Of a stretch of DNA of 64,000 bases, positions 26,050 through 41,000 are shown one piece after another. Under the pieces are notes generated by a model. The model made no database searches and was not told the DNA's origin. It saw only the letters and a program-made list of their open reading frames with translations. Origin of the DNA: Rhyacophila brunnea (Eukaryota; Arthropoda; Insecta; Trichoptera; Rhyacophilidae); contig JAGYXB010000698.1 in assembly GCA_022495005.1 (NCBI GenBank), positions 1-64,000 of the forward strand, given 5' to 3'. How positions within the stretch are numbered: the first letter of the stretch is position 1; each line of letters starts with the position of its first letter. Position numbers and translations under genes: made by a program.

Positions 26050-29000
26050 GTAAGTATCATACACAAATAATTTATTTATATCATCCCTAGGAAGAGGCTG
26101 TATGTTGGTATGATACCGTCCTGAAAAATATTTTATAATATACTTGATTGTGTTGACATAAAAATTATTACATATTTGGAAATATTAAACGGTTGTAATA
26201 ATGGGTCAGAAACAAGGCCTGCACAAAAACGACGCATGAGTGCGAGTGAGAAAGTATTCGGCACCCTTACAATCTCTGCGACACGTGCTAGAGAAAGATA
26301 AAAGGTCTACATATGTGTGAGCTAGTTTCCAAAAGTGTCGCCGGCAAATCGGGGCGAAACGCTTCACATAGCGTCGATAACCTGCGAGCTCGTGTTGCTG
26401 AAATTGCTATTTTTTGTGTTAAACATGAAGTCAGTGGTAAATATTTTTAGTTAATTAAGTAGAAAAGATGGTTCAGTGTGTTGTCTTAAAATGTGGTAGC
26501 CGTACTGATAAGCAAGAAGATGGTATTACGTTTCATAGGTAAGTTGAAACATGTTCGTGATAATTTATTTGTATATTATTATATATTTTAATATCAGTGA
26601 CTTAGTGTTTCTTTAAAATAACTTAAATTATGGATATCTTTATCTAATGGTTGCATTTTGACCGCTTAAAAATACTATATAACGTAAAAAAATAAAAATT
26701 ATATTTTAATTCTGAGCGTCTAGTGCGAGCACTTTGGGCGAGCACTAGCGAAATGGTCTATGGTCTCGAACATTTGTAGACGAATGCATTCGCTCGCCCA
26801 CAAACCAAACGCAAGGCACGCGGCTTCATTTAGCAATGCAACGGGTGGTGTCTAGATGTATCTATAGTCTAAGGTCAGAAAGTATTGTATGTATGTGATC
26901 TCAAATACAAAATGTTTTAATATTAAGTATGTGATATATTTGGAATCCGTAAATGTATTGTTTACAATTTTTAATGCATAATATATAGTAATTAGCAGTT
27001 TTTGCATTTAGGAAATATTGGTCTACCAGTATCCCCCCCCCTCCGTGTACTGTTAGGCCAATCCGCTCCTGTGTCTAGGTTAATCCATTTATTGAACTAT
27101 TAAATTAAAAAAAAATACTTGACAAAATTTGTCTTACAATCAGAACTGCAAATGAAGCCATAACCGAATCCTGAATTTATTATAGGTAAGTTACTTAAGT
27201 AGCTTATTATAACAATTAACCACCTAATACATAATAATGATAAACTACAGTCGATAGCCGCTTTGTGTATAGAATAGCTTCGTTGGATTTGAAATAATGT
27301 GATGTGACGATTGAGACGTTATTAAAAACATGGAAATAGACAATGGACCATATTTTCGATGTGCTGATTGCTGATTGCTGATTTGACAGCCAAAAAATAC
27401 ATACCAAATGGTGAAGTATGAAAAAAATTACTTTGTATTTTCATCCATCGATATTTAATGTTTCAAGTATTACCTAATACCAGTGGCGAAGGGTGGATGT
27501 AGGCTGTTAAGATCCGACATAAATAGTACACATTAAACTTTGGCAGTCATACGTATTTGTTTTTATTAATCAATTAAACCCTGCTTAAACCAAACCATAG
27601 TAGTTTTGGTATATTTTGGGCGATCCGACAAAATTGTGCACAATTTTTCATTCATATTTATTTGTTTTCGGTGAATTAGAAATACATAATACACAAAATG
27701 TTGTTGGTTATTTTTTTTTAATTCATTAAGCCCTGCCTAAACCAAATTATGGTAGATAAAAAATATTATTCTACCTAAAAATATCCACAATTATGTATGA
27801 TTTAATGGCATAATTTTATAGATAGATGAGTATTTTTTGACTATTATCTATTATGGTTTGGTTTTACACAGGGTTTAATTGAATTTTAAAAACTAACCGA
27901 CACCATCTGTAAATTGTAGTCTTTTTTCAATAAAAAAAATACATAGTATGACTGATAAAGTTTAGTGTGCACTATTTATGACGGACCTTAAAAGCCTACC
28001 TTCACCCTTCGCCAGTGCTTAATACTAATAATACAAAACTGTTGACCCCGTCGAGTTAGTTGGTATAAGGACATTGGTTAAAATGCGTTCATTATTTTGA
28101 TTACCAGTCCAATCTCCATTATTTGCTATCATTAAAATTTATACGCATATGATTATGTGCCATTCGGTAGTTATTTGGCCTGTTAAAAAACTGTAAAGTA
28201 ATCGTAATTTCCTGATAAAATGTTCCAACTTTTAAAAAGCGAGCAAACGTGACCGGTATCAATCACATTAATTTGTAATCTAGAACTCAATTTATGACAT
28301 TCTAAAACTACGCATGCAGTGGAATGGTTTAACAATATATTTTTTTTAAGTAAAGTACTTCTTTAATGCCATTAATGTTTATTTTTTTTACCAAAGGTTA
28401 ACTTCCTGTATAATGTACGATTTTTTAGAATATCAGTTCATTTTTACCACGTTTTTATTAGCTCGTATTCTTGTTTGTCCGGTACAGATTTTTTCTTGTG
28501 TGTCCAATACATTTTTTTCTTGTTTGTCCAAGATTTGTATTGGACGATTGAAGATTTTTAACTAACTTCACGACTAACTAGACATTTGAAACTTTTAGAA
28601 TATATCACAACACGTCGATAATGCATTCTTTTAATACCTGTAGCCATTTTTAAGCAGAATTGAATTCATTTTCAGTTAATTCTGTTTTGTATGGAAAGTT
28701 ATTATTGTTGGTTGCTAAGGGGATCCTGGCAACTAAATTATTGACATATACGTGCGTTACTATGGAAATTAATATGAAATGTCAAAATGACATTTCAGTA
28801 TTCTTTATTTATTCAGTATTTCTATCAAGTACAAAAAAAGTATTTATTAATACATAGAATTGTCAAGTTTATATGATTCAACAGAAAATTTAAAAACGTG
28901 GTATATAAAAAATTCTTTTTATCTTGTAATTATTATGATATATTTTTGCATAAACATGTGACAAGTAAATTTTACTAATATAGTATATGATGTCCTAAAA

Positions 29001-32000
29001 TATTTGTATCCTTACACATGCATGATCAACCAATGAAAACGAATGACAATTTATTGTTCGAAATTTAAAAAAGTGTCATTTATTTGAGATACATAGTTTA
29101 TTTTAAAACAGTGCATATTTTCGTACGATCAACATGTAACACACTTACTTATCTGAATTATTCTGATACAGGCCTGGTCAATTGTTTTGGATGAAGGGTC
29201 ACATTGGTAATGTAAAATGAACGGCGAGCCGCATGTATAATATCATTTTTAGAGATACACTATTTCTTATCATGAAAAAGGAATTTCAACATAAAAAATA
29301 AATGATTCTCTAATAGCCAATGATTATTGAGAAGAATGAAGCTCTCACAATGTTCATTTTTTTTTTAAATTTTAGATGTTAATTTTGTAGTTCTGATTTT
29401 TAAAACTGCTTTTAAATGTTCATCGGTGATGCTTGATCGTAAAGATTTTTTATTGATATTCATAATTAAACATGTTTATTCACAGTTTATTTCAGATTTC
29501 TTTTCGACTGAGCAATTTGTGTATATACAAATTTTATTTTTAAAAAGGCGTTAAAATGTAGAAAAAAGTAAACTTTTTTCAGAAATATGATTAAAGGTCG
29601 CGGGCCGTAGTTTGCAGAGACCTTTTCTGGTGCCTAATTATAATTGCTTTTCAATAATTTGATTGGTGGGTACGTACAAGAAATTTAATATCATCAAATA
29701 TTTCTTAAAAATAATTAATGTAACATTTTATATTTCAATCTATTTGTAACTTTATAATCTTTGGGTTAACGAAAATGTAAAACAAAATGACAGCAGTTTT
29801 CGTTGTTTTCAGTTCGGAATTATACTGACAATAATATTGTACGATCATTATAAAATGTAGACTCACTATGTTTATTAGTTATTTATATTATTATTTTGTA
29901 AACTTATGAAATATTAATGTTGTAGGATAGCTACCTACTACTTACAATACGTAACCTGTGATTATACTTCATCAGTTTTATGTATTTTGTTTTTACAATA
30001 AAACGTAATAATTCGTATGTACCATTTATACTAGTGTTCAAATAAGAGTAAATAATAACTTTTATAAGACCAGAGGTATATTTTTTTGTGTATATTATAA
30101 ATGATTATTACGTATCTTTATAATATTTTATAACTATCAACTAATGACGACGATAATTCAAATGAAACAAAACAAGGAATAAATATTAGTTATTGTAACT
30201 TTTCTCTATTATTACGATCACAGACATTGTCCATTTTATGCATTTATAAATTATACAGAGTGACTGGAATTTACATAGAGATGCTTAACATGTGATAGTA
30301 GACAATGTTTTAGAAAAATGTATGACGATTGAGCGTCATTTTGTTGGTTATTTGAAACTTATAAAATAATAAGTGAGCTGAAAAGGTTAAAAATTATTCC
30401 AAAATTAGTATGAATTGCATATTTTGGGTCAAATGATATTGAATACGAAGTATCCAATTCATCCGTTAAAATATTTTTTCCAAAATAATAATAATAATAA
30501 ATAACAAAATAATTCCAGCAAAATTGATTTAATATGTAGGCAAAGACATTTAAGTCTGCATAAAGAAATCTTTATATTTTCTTCTTTCTTTTAACCATGT
30601 CCGATTCTAATAAGATCATAGGCCTACATATAATAGAGTTTTTGTATTAACAGATTTTTGTTTGAAACAGATGTTAGCCACTTGCTCTATCTATTAGGTC
30701 CATCATACTCTGACTCCAAACGCAAATTGAAAAACAATATGTGCATTTTCCAGATCCAGGATTCGAACCTGGACCCATGGCATTTACGCCGACGCGTAAG
30801 CCGCTCATTTTTTTTTAGTATAATACATGTTAAGAAAATAAACATAAAATATTTAAATAGATTATGCCAATGTTGTGAACACCCTTTCACTCTACCATGT
30901 ACATCATGAATATTTAGAATTAGTTATCATATAAGACGTAATCCGTTCCGAAGAGAGGTACAAAACTCAAAACAGCTGTCAACTTAAATAAGTAAAATAC
31001 ATACAGTAGAATTCACAAACAATAATATGCTTAAAAACAACGTAAATGCCACTTCAATTAATAAATAGATACATATTGAAAATAAAATGCACTTTTAATT
31101 AAGAAGATAAAACATATTGTATCTAACCATCGCGTTATTATATTGTAACACAAACTCTTTGAAAAATTGGGTTTTTAAAAGTATGTTGCCCAAATCGTTG
31201 CTACTCGCTTACCTACAGATTAAAATCGTATTACGGAATCCCAAGATTGAAAGGTCTGTAGAAGTGGTATTTATAACAATAATAAAATATCCAAAAAAAT
31301 TGTGCACGTAAAAGTTGAGCTATAACAAAATAAAAATAAAGATAAATTACTACTACTATTAAATTCGTTAATTACCATATTTTGTTCAAAGTATTGTTTG
31401 TTTGTTAGGTATCCATCCACCCCATTTCCCATTATTTTCTCTCGATCAAAAATATGTCCTTAGTTAATAATCTTTTCTTGCACGATAGAAATAGCTAAAG
31501 GGAAGTAATCTTCAAGAATATTACATTAAATGATAGTGTAGGCCTTACATATGCAGCTGTCGTGGTATAGTGCGCAAGGCACTGGGCTCTCACTCGGAGT
31601 CTTTGGGTTCTATTCCGGCTGAGGTCACAATATATTTAATTGATAATTTCGCTTCTACCACTGCACTACCTTTCCGCTGCAATACTGTTATTGGGCGGCG
31701 TAGCCTATAGTAGTGTTAAAAAGAATATATACGTATTATTTTTAATAAAATTATAAACTTAACAATCCACTACGAGTATCGTAAAACATTAAAAAAATAT
31801 GGTATAAGTCAGTTATTGGGAAGCCAGCGGCGAACACATTTTGAAAATAGCTGATATATTGGATTATTTGTTAGGTTGGGTTAGGGTTTTATTCTTGAAT
31901 TCATGAATTTTGTCAAATTCAGCTATGACAACTAGCGTGGTTCCCGCCTGGCTCCCCATAACCGACTTGTACCAAAAATATTAATAATACAATTTAAAAC

Positions 32001-35000
32001 TATCTAATATTTGTAAATAATTCTATATCGATTGAAATATAATACTACCACTATGTAGCATAATATATCGCTAATAAAATTAATATTAAATTAATGTCAT
32101 CAATCATCTTTCTTGGAAAAAACTGGTTTATAAAATCAAATTCATGAATAAGGTGTTAGGTGCATATCACACTGCGAGGGCTATACTAAACCAATAGTGA
32201 TGTAAAACCGGGGCCAAAATCGGTGATCAATATTATAATAAGATACTGTTAACACTTGCACGGGGACTTGGGGCCCGCTGTGTATTTGAAAACGATAAAT
32301 CTGAAGCAATCATCGAATCCCCGCTGGATGACTAAATCATCGGAAGTACCTCGCTAGGCATTGTTTATTTTTAGCGTTCATCTCACGTGCATTGACCGAA
32401 GATTTAATAAATAAAATAAAATATTATTTTATACATATTACCTACATTAAATTATTTGAAACTCAAAATTAATAACCGCTTATATTATATGATAATCATA
32501 TCGTCATGCATGAAAAGTTTTCTAAAAAATCAATGAAGATATTGAATAGAAGAAAGAGGTTTTCTATCTATGTAAACTAAAATAATTAAAGATTTTATAT
32601 TGAAGATGAGATACTTAGATATAATCTACAAAGTAAAATTATTTACATTGTGATATCGAAATAAAAAGAACCAGATATTTGGATGACAATATTTAATATA
32701 AGTAGATATATCACATCGCTTAATCAGTGCTTCCTAACTAGCGCTCGAAATGGAACGGAACGCACCGGAGCGCAGCTCCAGTTCATGACATCGTCGAGAC
32801 GACTACTGCGTCTCGTAGACAAATGGCGATTCGTTTCTGGAATTATTACGAAAAACTTTACATTAATGTAGGTACTTACATTGTTTTTTGATAAGAAAAT
32901 GTACACAACTATTTCTACAAACACTTATAAGATTTTATTCAGCCTTTTGAAAGAGTAGACCCCAATCCTCTGAGCGTTTTATATAAAACCTATGTCAGTG
33001 AAATACCTGCGGCACTCTGCAATAATCTACAACATGCAATGGTTGCTTTTTATACTTATAAACCAGCACGGATGACACAAACGAATACTAGCGATCATAA
33101 AAATTATAACCATTCGGCCACATGCATTCGACATACTTATGTATGCAACAGATCGCAATAACTCATAAGTTATAGTTGCAGACTAGATGTTCTCGCTAAA
33201 CTTAAAATTCGGAATATCTGAGTATGGGTTATGTACCCGAAGAAATGCGGAGGTCTACGAGCTAAATGCGGAGTTAAAAATCAGTGACACCTGCTCGATT
33301 TTGTCAACCCCGCCTTCTTTCACCGTATTGAAAATCAATAATGAATACTTATTATGTAAAATTTTCCGAAATGGATCCCTCCATACTAAGATAGTATAAG
33401 AAAATAGCACCTTAGTAAAAATAAAACATGACTTTTTGACATTTAATTATTTTCACTTGATGTAAATGACAGATTTGTCATTCTGTTTGCGTTATATAAA
33501 TCAACAACCAGATGATGAGTGGTATATTGTTTTAAAGTAGCGGTTCCCAACCGGTGGTCCGTGAGAGAATTTTGATGGTCCGCAGAGTAATTTGAATATA
33601 TTTGCAATTTTCGTATATATTAAAAAGTTTCAGTATATCCTTAAAAACTAAGTACCGCAGTCGGCTTAAAATAGAAATGACTCTCCGTATTACAGTAACG
33701 TTATTGGAACCAAGAATCCACCAGCTTCTTTAAAAAAAGCAGCAACAATGGTCACACTGATTATCTTTCTGTTACGTGTAATTAATCTTTTATGCACCTC
33801 TATGTCGACGTAGAATTCATATTAATTTAACAATTGTGTTGATACTATTAATAAAATGAAATTTAAAATGTTTTTTTTTTGCATTTTTCCTATTGAATAT
33901 CTGTGTTAATAAGTTTATTAATTATTATAATTCTTTTTTCATTAGGTATATTGACATATCGAATTTTTAACAAGTGTGGTAAAAAATACGTGGTAGTGGC
34001 CCGCGGGATTTAAGAGTTTGAGTTTAGTGGTCCGCGAGGTCCAAAAGGTTGGTAACCGGTGTAACTTTACTTACTTTAAATTAAAGTATCACATAAGTCT
34101 ACTAAAGAGTATAAAGCCACCGTCAATTATTGTTGTATTGAATAAAACAAAATCGTCGACACAATAAAATTATGTTTTATTGTAATGCCAAAGGACGTGG
34201 GCGCTTCCACCTACCGTACGATCAGAAGTCCGAGAAAAAATGTTCCGCTATACTAAATTGCGTGTAACTTGTGAAGGTATTTCTTGGCGTAGCTCCTTTA
34301 AAATGTATCGCTTTGAAATGATTTTGTTCAAAAGAATGAGTGGGTGGCGAGAACAAGATGCTTGCCTTTAAATTATTTTACAAAAACCACAGTCAACATT
34401 CATTTAATGATATTACACACTGGTTTGCCTAGCATTTGTATCATATTAATGGCGCTCGATCAATTTTACAAAGACACCTTTAGGGGATTTTAAGATTCAA
34501 TTATAATAAAAAAAACTATTTTGGTAACATCGGTGTTACTATTTTGATTAGTCGGGTATATATTTTTATTTAGAAAACTCAATAATAGAAACAAACACAT
34601 TACGAATTTAAATAGATACATCTTAGTATTATTTATAAAACTTAATTTGTAAAAAAATGAAATTAGGAATACTTACATAGATAATATCTCTTTTGTCTTT
34701 GATTTAAAAATAATAATATTTTATATAAAAGCGTGCACTTATCGGATTTCGCATTCAAAATAAGAACATACACATCTTAAAAATACGTAATAAAAACCAC
34801 CAGAATACAAGAAAAAGACAGAAAAAATAGACAGGTAAGAAAATTAGAAATATTATCATTTCATATTTATATATTTATTTAAAATTCTGAATGATTCAAA
34901 AATATGTAAGCTCGTAAGTATATAAAGCCGTATTTATCAAATATCTGATAATGATGAAAGCTTTATTATCAGATATTTGATACTTATATAAATATAAATA

Positions 35001-38000
35001 TCAAATTATTGTTATCATTGATTAAGAGAAAGTTTAAAAAATACGAGTAGCATAGGATGGTGTGTTGGGCATAACGCGTAAAGATAAAAAGAAACCAATG
35101 TGACAGAGGTCACTAAGCATGTGAAATGGCAATGTGCCGGACAAAAGAAGTCATACAGTTCTACTAAACGCCCACAGGGACGAAAACTGAAACCGCTAGA
35201 TAGACAAACTCACAAAGTTATAATTGTGGTGGGTATAGAATGGAAACAGCTAGGTACCCAGCCGTGAATTGACCCTGGATGATGATTAATTAAATATAAT
35301 AAATTGAAACATTACTGTCTGCAATGCTCCACGAGCGGCGCGTTATTTTTTGATCTCAATGCTATACGGTTATCTCTTTCTCGTACGAAAGCTCACCGAT
35401 AAATGTAATTCGTTCAATTTACATATTGTAAACAATAATGATAATGCTATAACTACATATTATAATTTTGTTCTTTAACACATTATTCTATCCATACAAT
35501 AAAATATTAAACGTAGCGTTGAATTTCATAACGAGACGTCTAATAAATTCTAAAACAATTGTATTCAATTAGGATTAGTATTAATACGAAAGCTTTTAAC
35601 GGGACAGTAGACGCATATTTGAATTTTAATGCACAAATTAATGAAGAATAGTTTTTAGTTTTAAGTAAAAATGAACATAATCTTGTGATACATTTAAAGC
35701 AAACCCCCTTTTATAAAAAAGTTAATTCCAAAATAAAATACGCTAAACGACATCAATGGAATTAACAGTCATGACACGGAATAAATAACTATTGTATACA
35801 TTAGAGAAGAGGTTGTAAAAGTGTGTGCCTCGGTGTTATAGATTTATAGAGGGCGGCGATTGGTTCTTAGGGGCACCGCATGATGTTCGAAAATATTAAT
35901 AATTTTAAGGGATTCATGTGCTGGTACAGTAGGCTGTCCTTTAAGTAATATTTTTTCTTCAATATAAGAATACTGCTCCTTCTTTATTGCAGACACTACG
36001 CATGGAGTGGAAGTCAGATATGGCTTCTTTTGAAATTTAAATATCTTTGTATAGTGCGTCATTAATATGATTAAAATCAAAATATCGTTCAAAATAAAAC
36101 GTGAAACGTAGAATGAGGGTAATTAAAAGAGAATCATGAGAAATACACTATTTAGTTGGGGATATGTTCTAATGACCAATGTTATAGTACAAAAAATGTG
36201 CCGGATGACTAGTTTTTTTTCAAATTCCAAATAATATCCTCCCCCCACCTTCCCCCATATTTCCAATAGCACATTTTTCAATATCTCGATTTTTCACCTT
36301 TTCGAGAAATCTCAACTTTCTGCTAACACTTCAGAGTTTGAAAACCAGCGCAACAGAGATTGACTCATTCCGCGCTGTTTTAGTTTTTTTTTCTGTCGCC
36401 GCGACGTATTCCAGATTGGCATTCGGTAACGGGAGGTTTATTTATTTCCGCTTAACGGCGCAGGCGCACGGCCGACAGGAAATCCGGCGTGCGCGGCCTG
36501 CGTAACGCCAGAGCAGCTTTGCGGCCAAAGTGATGCAAACACCGGGGGTGGAAGCTTACGCTGCCCTTAACTACGCGTGTTGACATACGTTGGCGGATGT
36601 ATTATGAGAATTAAGTACCAGATGCTTTGTCATACTTGGGACCCTATGCATAGTAGTACTTATTTAAATAGTGCACTGCTGAAAGCAAAATATTGAAGCA
36701 AAACTATCAACTGCTGTCAAATATTAACAATTGGTAAATAGAAATACTGAATATAGTTTAAGATAAAACAAGGTTGTATTGTTACAGATTATCTGCTTAA
36801 ACACTAGTAAAAATAACTGGATAATTTACAAGTATTATTATTAACCAATAGAAATACTTGTGGATAATATTACTAAACATGGACAACGTATTCCCATTTC
36901 AATAGTTAATAAAACCATTCAATTGTTGAATTTTTATAATAACTATTAATTTATAAGTATTTGATTTTTTATATTGTACAGTTTTCATACTTTTAAAAAT
37001 AATTGACGGAATATTTTAATTTAAAAAATTGACAACGAAAACACTTCAAATCGCTAAAAGCGATGTTGCCATGTTAGGCATTATTTTGTATATTTGTCAT
37101 TCCGCTTTTACATATGCATAGCGTTCTTCACTATTTTGTCATACATATCGTTGATACTCTGCATAGCAGAGGTTTAGTTAAGTGGTCGAAATCAGCCATT
37201 TAACAGTCCGATTGTAATAACGTAACAGTCCAATTAGAATAAGAAAGTATGTTGTATACTTACAGCTTTTCAGTAAATACAGTATATATCACTTTTTAAT
37301 GTTAATCAAAATGCTAGTTTATTTTATTTTTCTAATATGTGAAGTGTATGTATAGAAAAATGTACAATGTTCCACACATTTTTAGTTTTACAGAGTCGGC
37401 TCATACATTTTTTTCTTTCGTAAATATGTACAAATACAAGTAATTGAAAAATAAACTCTACGTGCATTGTAATCAAAGCCTGTTGCTCCGTCTGTGGATT
37501 TAAATTTAAATAAAATAACAAGTGATGAATGAATATCGTATTCTTAGTCCCCCAATTATATTAAATTCATATGATAACCCCTTTTTGTTATGACGGAATG
37601 TATCCGTCGAAAGTTTTGATCGTTTATGGTGACCTATTAAAAGCTTAGTATTATAAGGTTTTAAAGTGGTCACCCCGTGGCGAATTTATGATTTGAATAC
37701 AAAGTGGAGTCATTAACGTGAAACTAAATGACAGATAATACATATAAATAAAATATGCAATAATTTATTTAAAATACATTAACAATTCGATTGATACTAT
37801 TAAGGTGACAAATTGTTACATACTTATAAAACTATTATGTTAATTTAAAATTAAAGTCTTTATATATTCCAGCGCATCTAATATATACACAATACTGGTA
37901 TAGGGTAGTTTTTCATATATTTGTATCGAAGTATTATAATTGTTACAATACGTTAGCCGTCTAGTCAAAGCTGCCTATCTCGCTCTACAATTTAGCACAC

Positions 38001-41000
38001 CCAAGAGAGGTGCTGTTAAAACATAGCACTTATTAGTAACAATTACAACTAACTTATTTTAATTGTTTCAATAAGTGCTAATACTTCGATACAAAACTAC
38101 CGTCGATAGCTGCCGATAGCCGCCGTTCTTGTGTGTACAATAGATGCGCAGGTAATGTACATAATTATTATTATTGTACTTTTCTACAATGTCTTCTTTT
38201 AATCTCACTGATTGATGGTTAGAATGAACGCGTAACAATCAATTCCCATTGTGTCCAAAGGATCAATACAAATTCATTTTCCCATAATATGTTGGCAGGA
38301 CGTATTTGTATGTAAATACTAAACATAATATACATACAGAAATAAATCTTTAGATGGGATGTTCAGCTATAAAACGAACTAAGTACAATTTTTCTGACAA
38401 GTCACTAATATGAAAATCATAAAAAAATCTTTAGAAAGCAATAAATTATACAAGTATGCAAACTTTTTAAATTTGAATTTAAGAAATAAACATGAATATT
38501 ATTAAACAATACATTTTTTCGAAGCCTCCATCTATCAGATACGCTATGTAAATAATTCCGGTCATTGATGAATAGCGGATGGAGAAGGGTGTGTTTAGTA
38601 GAAAAAAGCAGCGAGCTAAATTTAACCATACGTGATAGCATCGCTTCAAATTGATCTTTATTAACCAATGTTCTTTTCGATCATTATGAATTTAGTGGAT
38701 AAAAAATGTCTTCCAGAAAAAAACAAAACATAATACTATCAAACAGGGCCGTGTCCCTATTATAATATATTACATTGCGATTTCTATAGAAATGTTTTTA
38801 CACTTCGTAGATATGTTAGTGTCTGAGATTCTTAAAAATAATCAAATAGTCCAGTAGAAAAAAAAGTAAATAACAAGTAATTTTTGCTCCCAGGCGAAGC
38901 ATGTGAGCTTCAACCAAGGAATTGGGACTGTAGATGGAAGGAGCCTTAATACCCATTCTGTATAAGGGATTTTTTAAGGTAGTCCGGTTTAGAATGGAAC
39001 GATTATAATGTGTGGTTGTATTGGTATATTGGTAATATGGTTATATTGTTTCCTTTTCTATTGAAATCCCGAAAAAAAAATGGTGCCTCGTATTCTGGTT
39101 TGAAGTCTTTTGCTTTGTTATCTACGTAACTAATTTTTTAATGTCGTCGAAATAGTCGAAAGAGGTTGTCGATTATAAGAGTCACTTCATCAAAATATAA
39201 GTACGTTTAAATTACTCTAACACAGGTATTTTAGTTAACTATAAAAATGACATAATCACAAACATTCAAACTTTGAGAAAATCTTATAAATACATTATGA
39301 TCTCACCGGGAATCAAACTCGGATCCCTGTATAAAAGGCAAGCGCCTCATGTGGGGGGAGGGGGTTTGTTAGGCATTTTGGATCCCTGTGGATTAAGCGC
39401 ACATTGTAAAAAACATAATGTAATTTTTCTAGACACCAGTCCTCGGTGGATAGAGCACCCATGTATGAAGTCTTATATAATAAATTTAATTATTCTTTAG
39501 CCTTCTATAACGGTGTAATAATCGTGAATATCGACATAAAAACTAAACACCTGATTAAAACACTTCAAATAGTCGGAACCAAACAACTCCTAGTTTGTAT
39601 AAATTTTGTATGTTTTATGCTACATTTTGTCTACATTTAATTTAGTCTTGAATAAACGAAATAAATTAAAAATTAATCATTTGAATTTAATGAAGTAATT
39701 ATTAATAATATATACCTACTAACGTAAAATTGAATTCTACGAAGTAAATTATATCTCATTTATAGAAAAAAAAATATTGTTATTAAGTTTATACTAGATT
39801 TTTTTTTGTATTCAAATCAAAATGATCCAGTACCTACGTTACAGTTGAAGAAACAATACCCCTATTTTTATTTATGGTTCAACCCCCACACATTACCTAC
39901 AATAACATAACAGCTAATGAAAACCGTCAACGATAATACCTTTTATAAAATAATATTGCACGGGTCAGTTCATAAAAAACTTAAATAAGGGAAGGTAATA
40001 TTAGTTTATTATCAGAATAATAATTATACAATACATATCAGATATAATGTGTAGAAAAAATAGTAGGCACTAGCTATTAGTATGATATTATTATAGCTGC
40101 TAAAGAATATCTTTAATTTATTAACGATGCAAAATAATAAGTAGATGTATGGTAAACATTAAATGGGATATAATAAAATCGATGAATTTGATGTTATGTA
40201 AACTGAGTTCTAACCTTCAATCAAATATTTACAAAAAAAAATGGTTGCGATAAAACTTATACGTTTTCAATTAAGCTTCTAAAAGCGCTAGCAAGAAAGC
40301 TCTACACGTAAGGCCTATAGTATGATCAAAATAAAAATATTCATAGTATTTTGTCGCATTTTTATTTAACTTTTTTTTAAACTTTCATAGCTAATAGGCG
40401 AGTATATTCTAACATTATTACTATAACTTTACAAAAAAAAAATACTACAAAATCAAATTACAATTTGCGATTTTCCTGTGTAGAAAGTAGTTTGACTGTC
40501 TCGCAATAATAATAAGGTAACATGACAATTACCGTCTGGACACATATTTCCTAGATAATAATTTACTCAACCAATTTGAATCCGCAATCTCATTTGGTTA
40601 CCTAAATTAAATTTATGATAAAAATAATGAATAAAAACAATAAAGTGAGAGAATTTCGGATTTATGAAATTCTGCTACCTACACGTTTCTGGTGCGCTGG
40701 TGAACGTTTTCTGACTGATCATAATTTTTAACATAGAACAGATTAATAAGTCAAAAAATATGCGAAAGCCAGTCGCAATGAACCAATGCTTTGAAGCTAC
40801 TATTGGTTTATTACGGCCAGCCCATAAAAATTAAGAAATACAAAGACTGCATAGTGTCTTGAAAGTGACTTTTAAGTGATAAACTTTTATACATTTTATG
40901 ATACAACAGACGTCATCATGTAAAATACCACTTTTTTCAACGCGTGTTTAAGTATATGCTATGTTTCTCCATACTTCAGAATTATTTTTTCTAGAAGGCA

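Noticed and set aside
26845..27067. A transposon bounded by the 'tgtctag' repeats at about 26849 and 27059
   Set aside because: The right end looks like a hAT end (ccgctcctg), but the left side has no matching inverted end, so the direct repeat may be chance.
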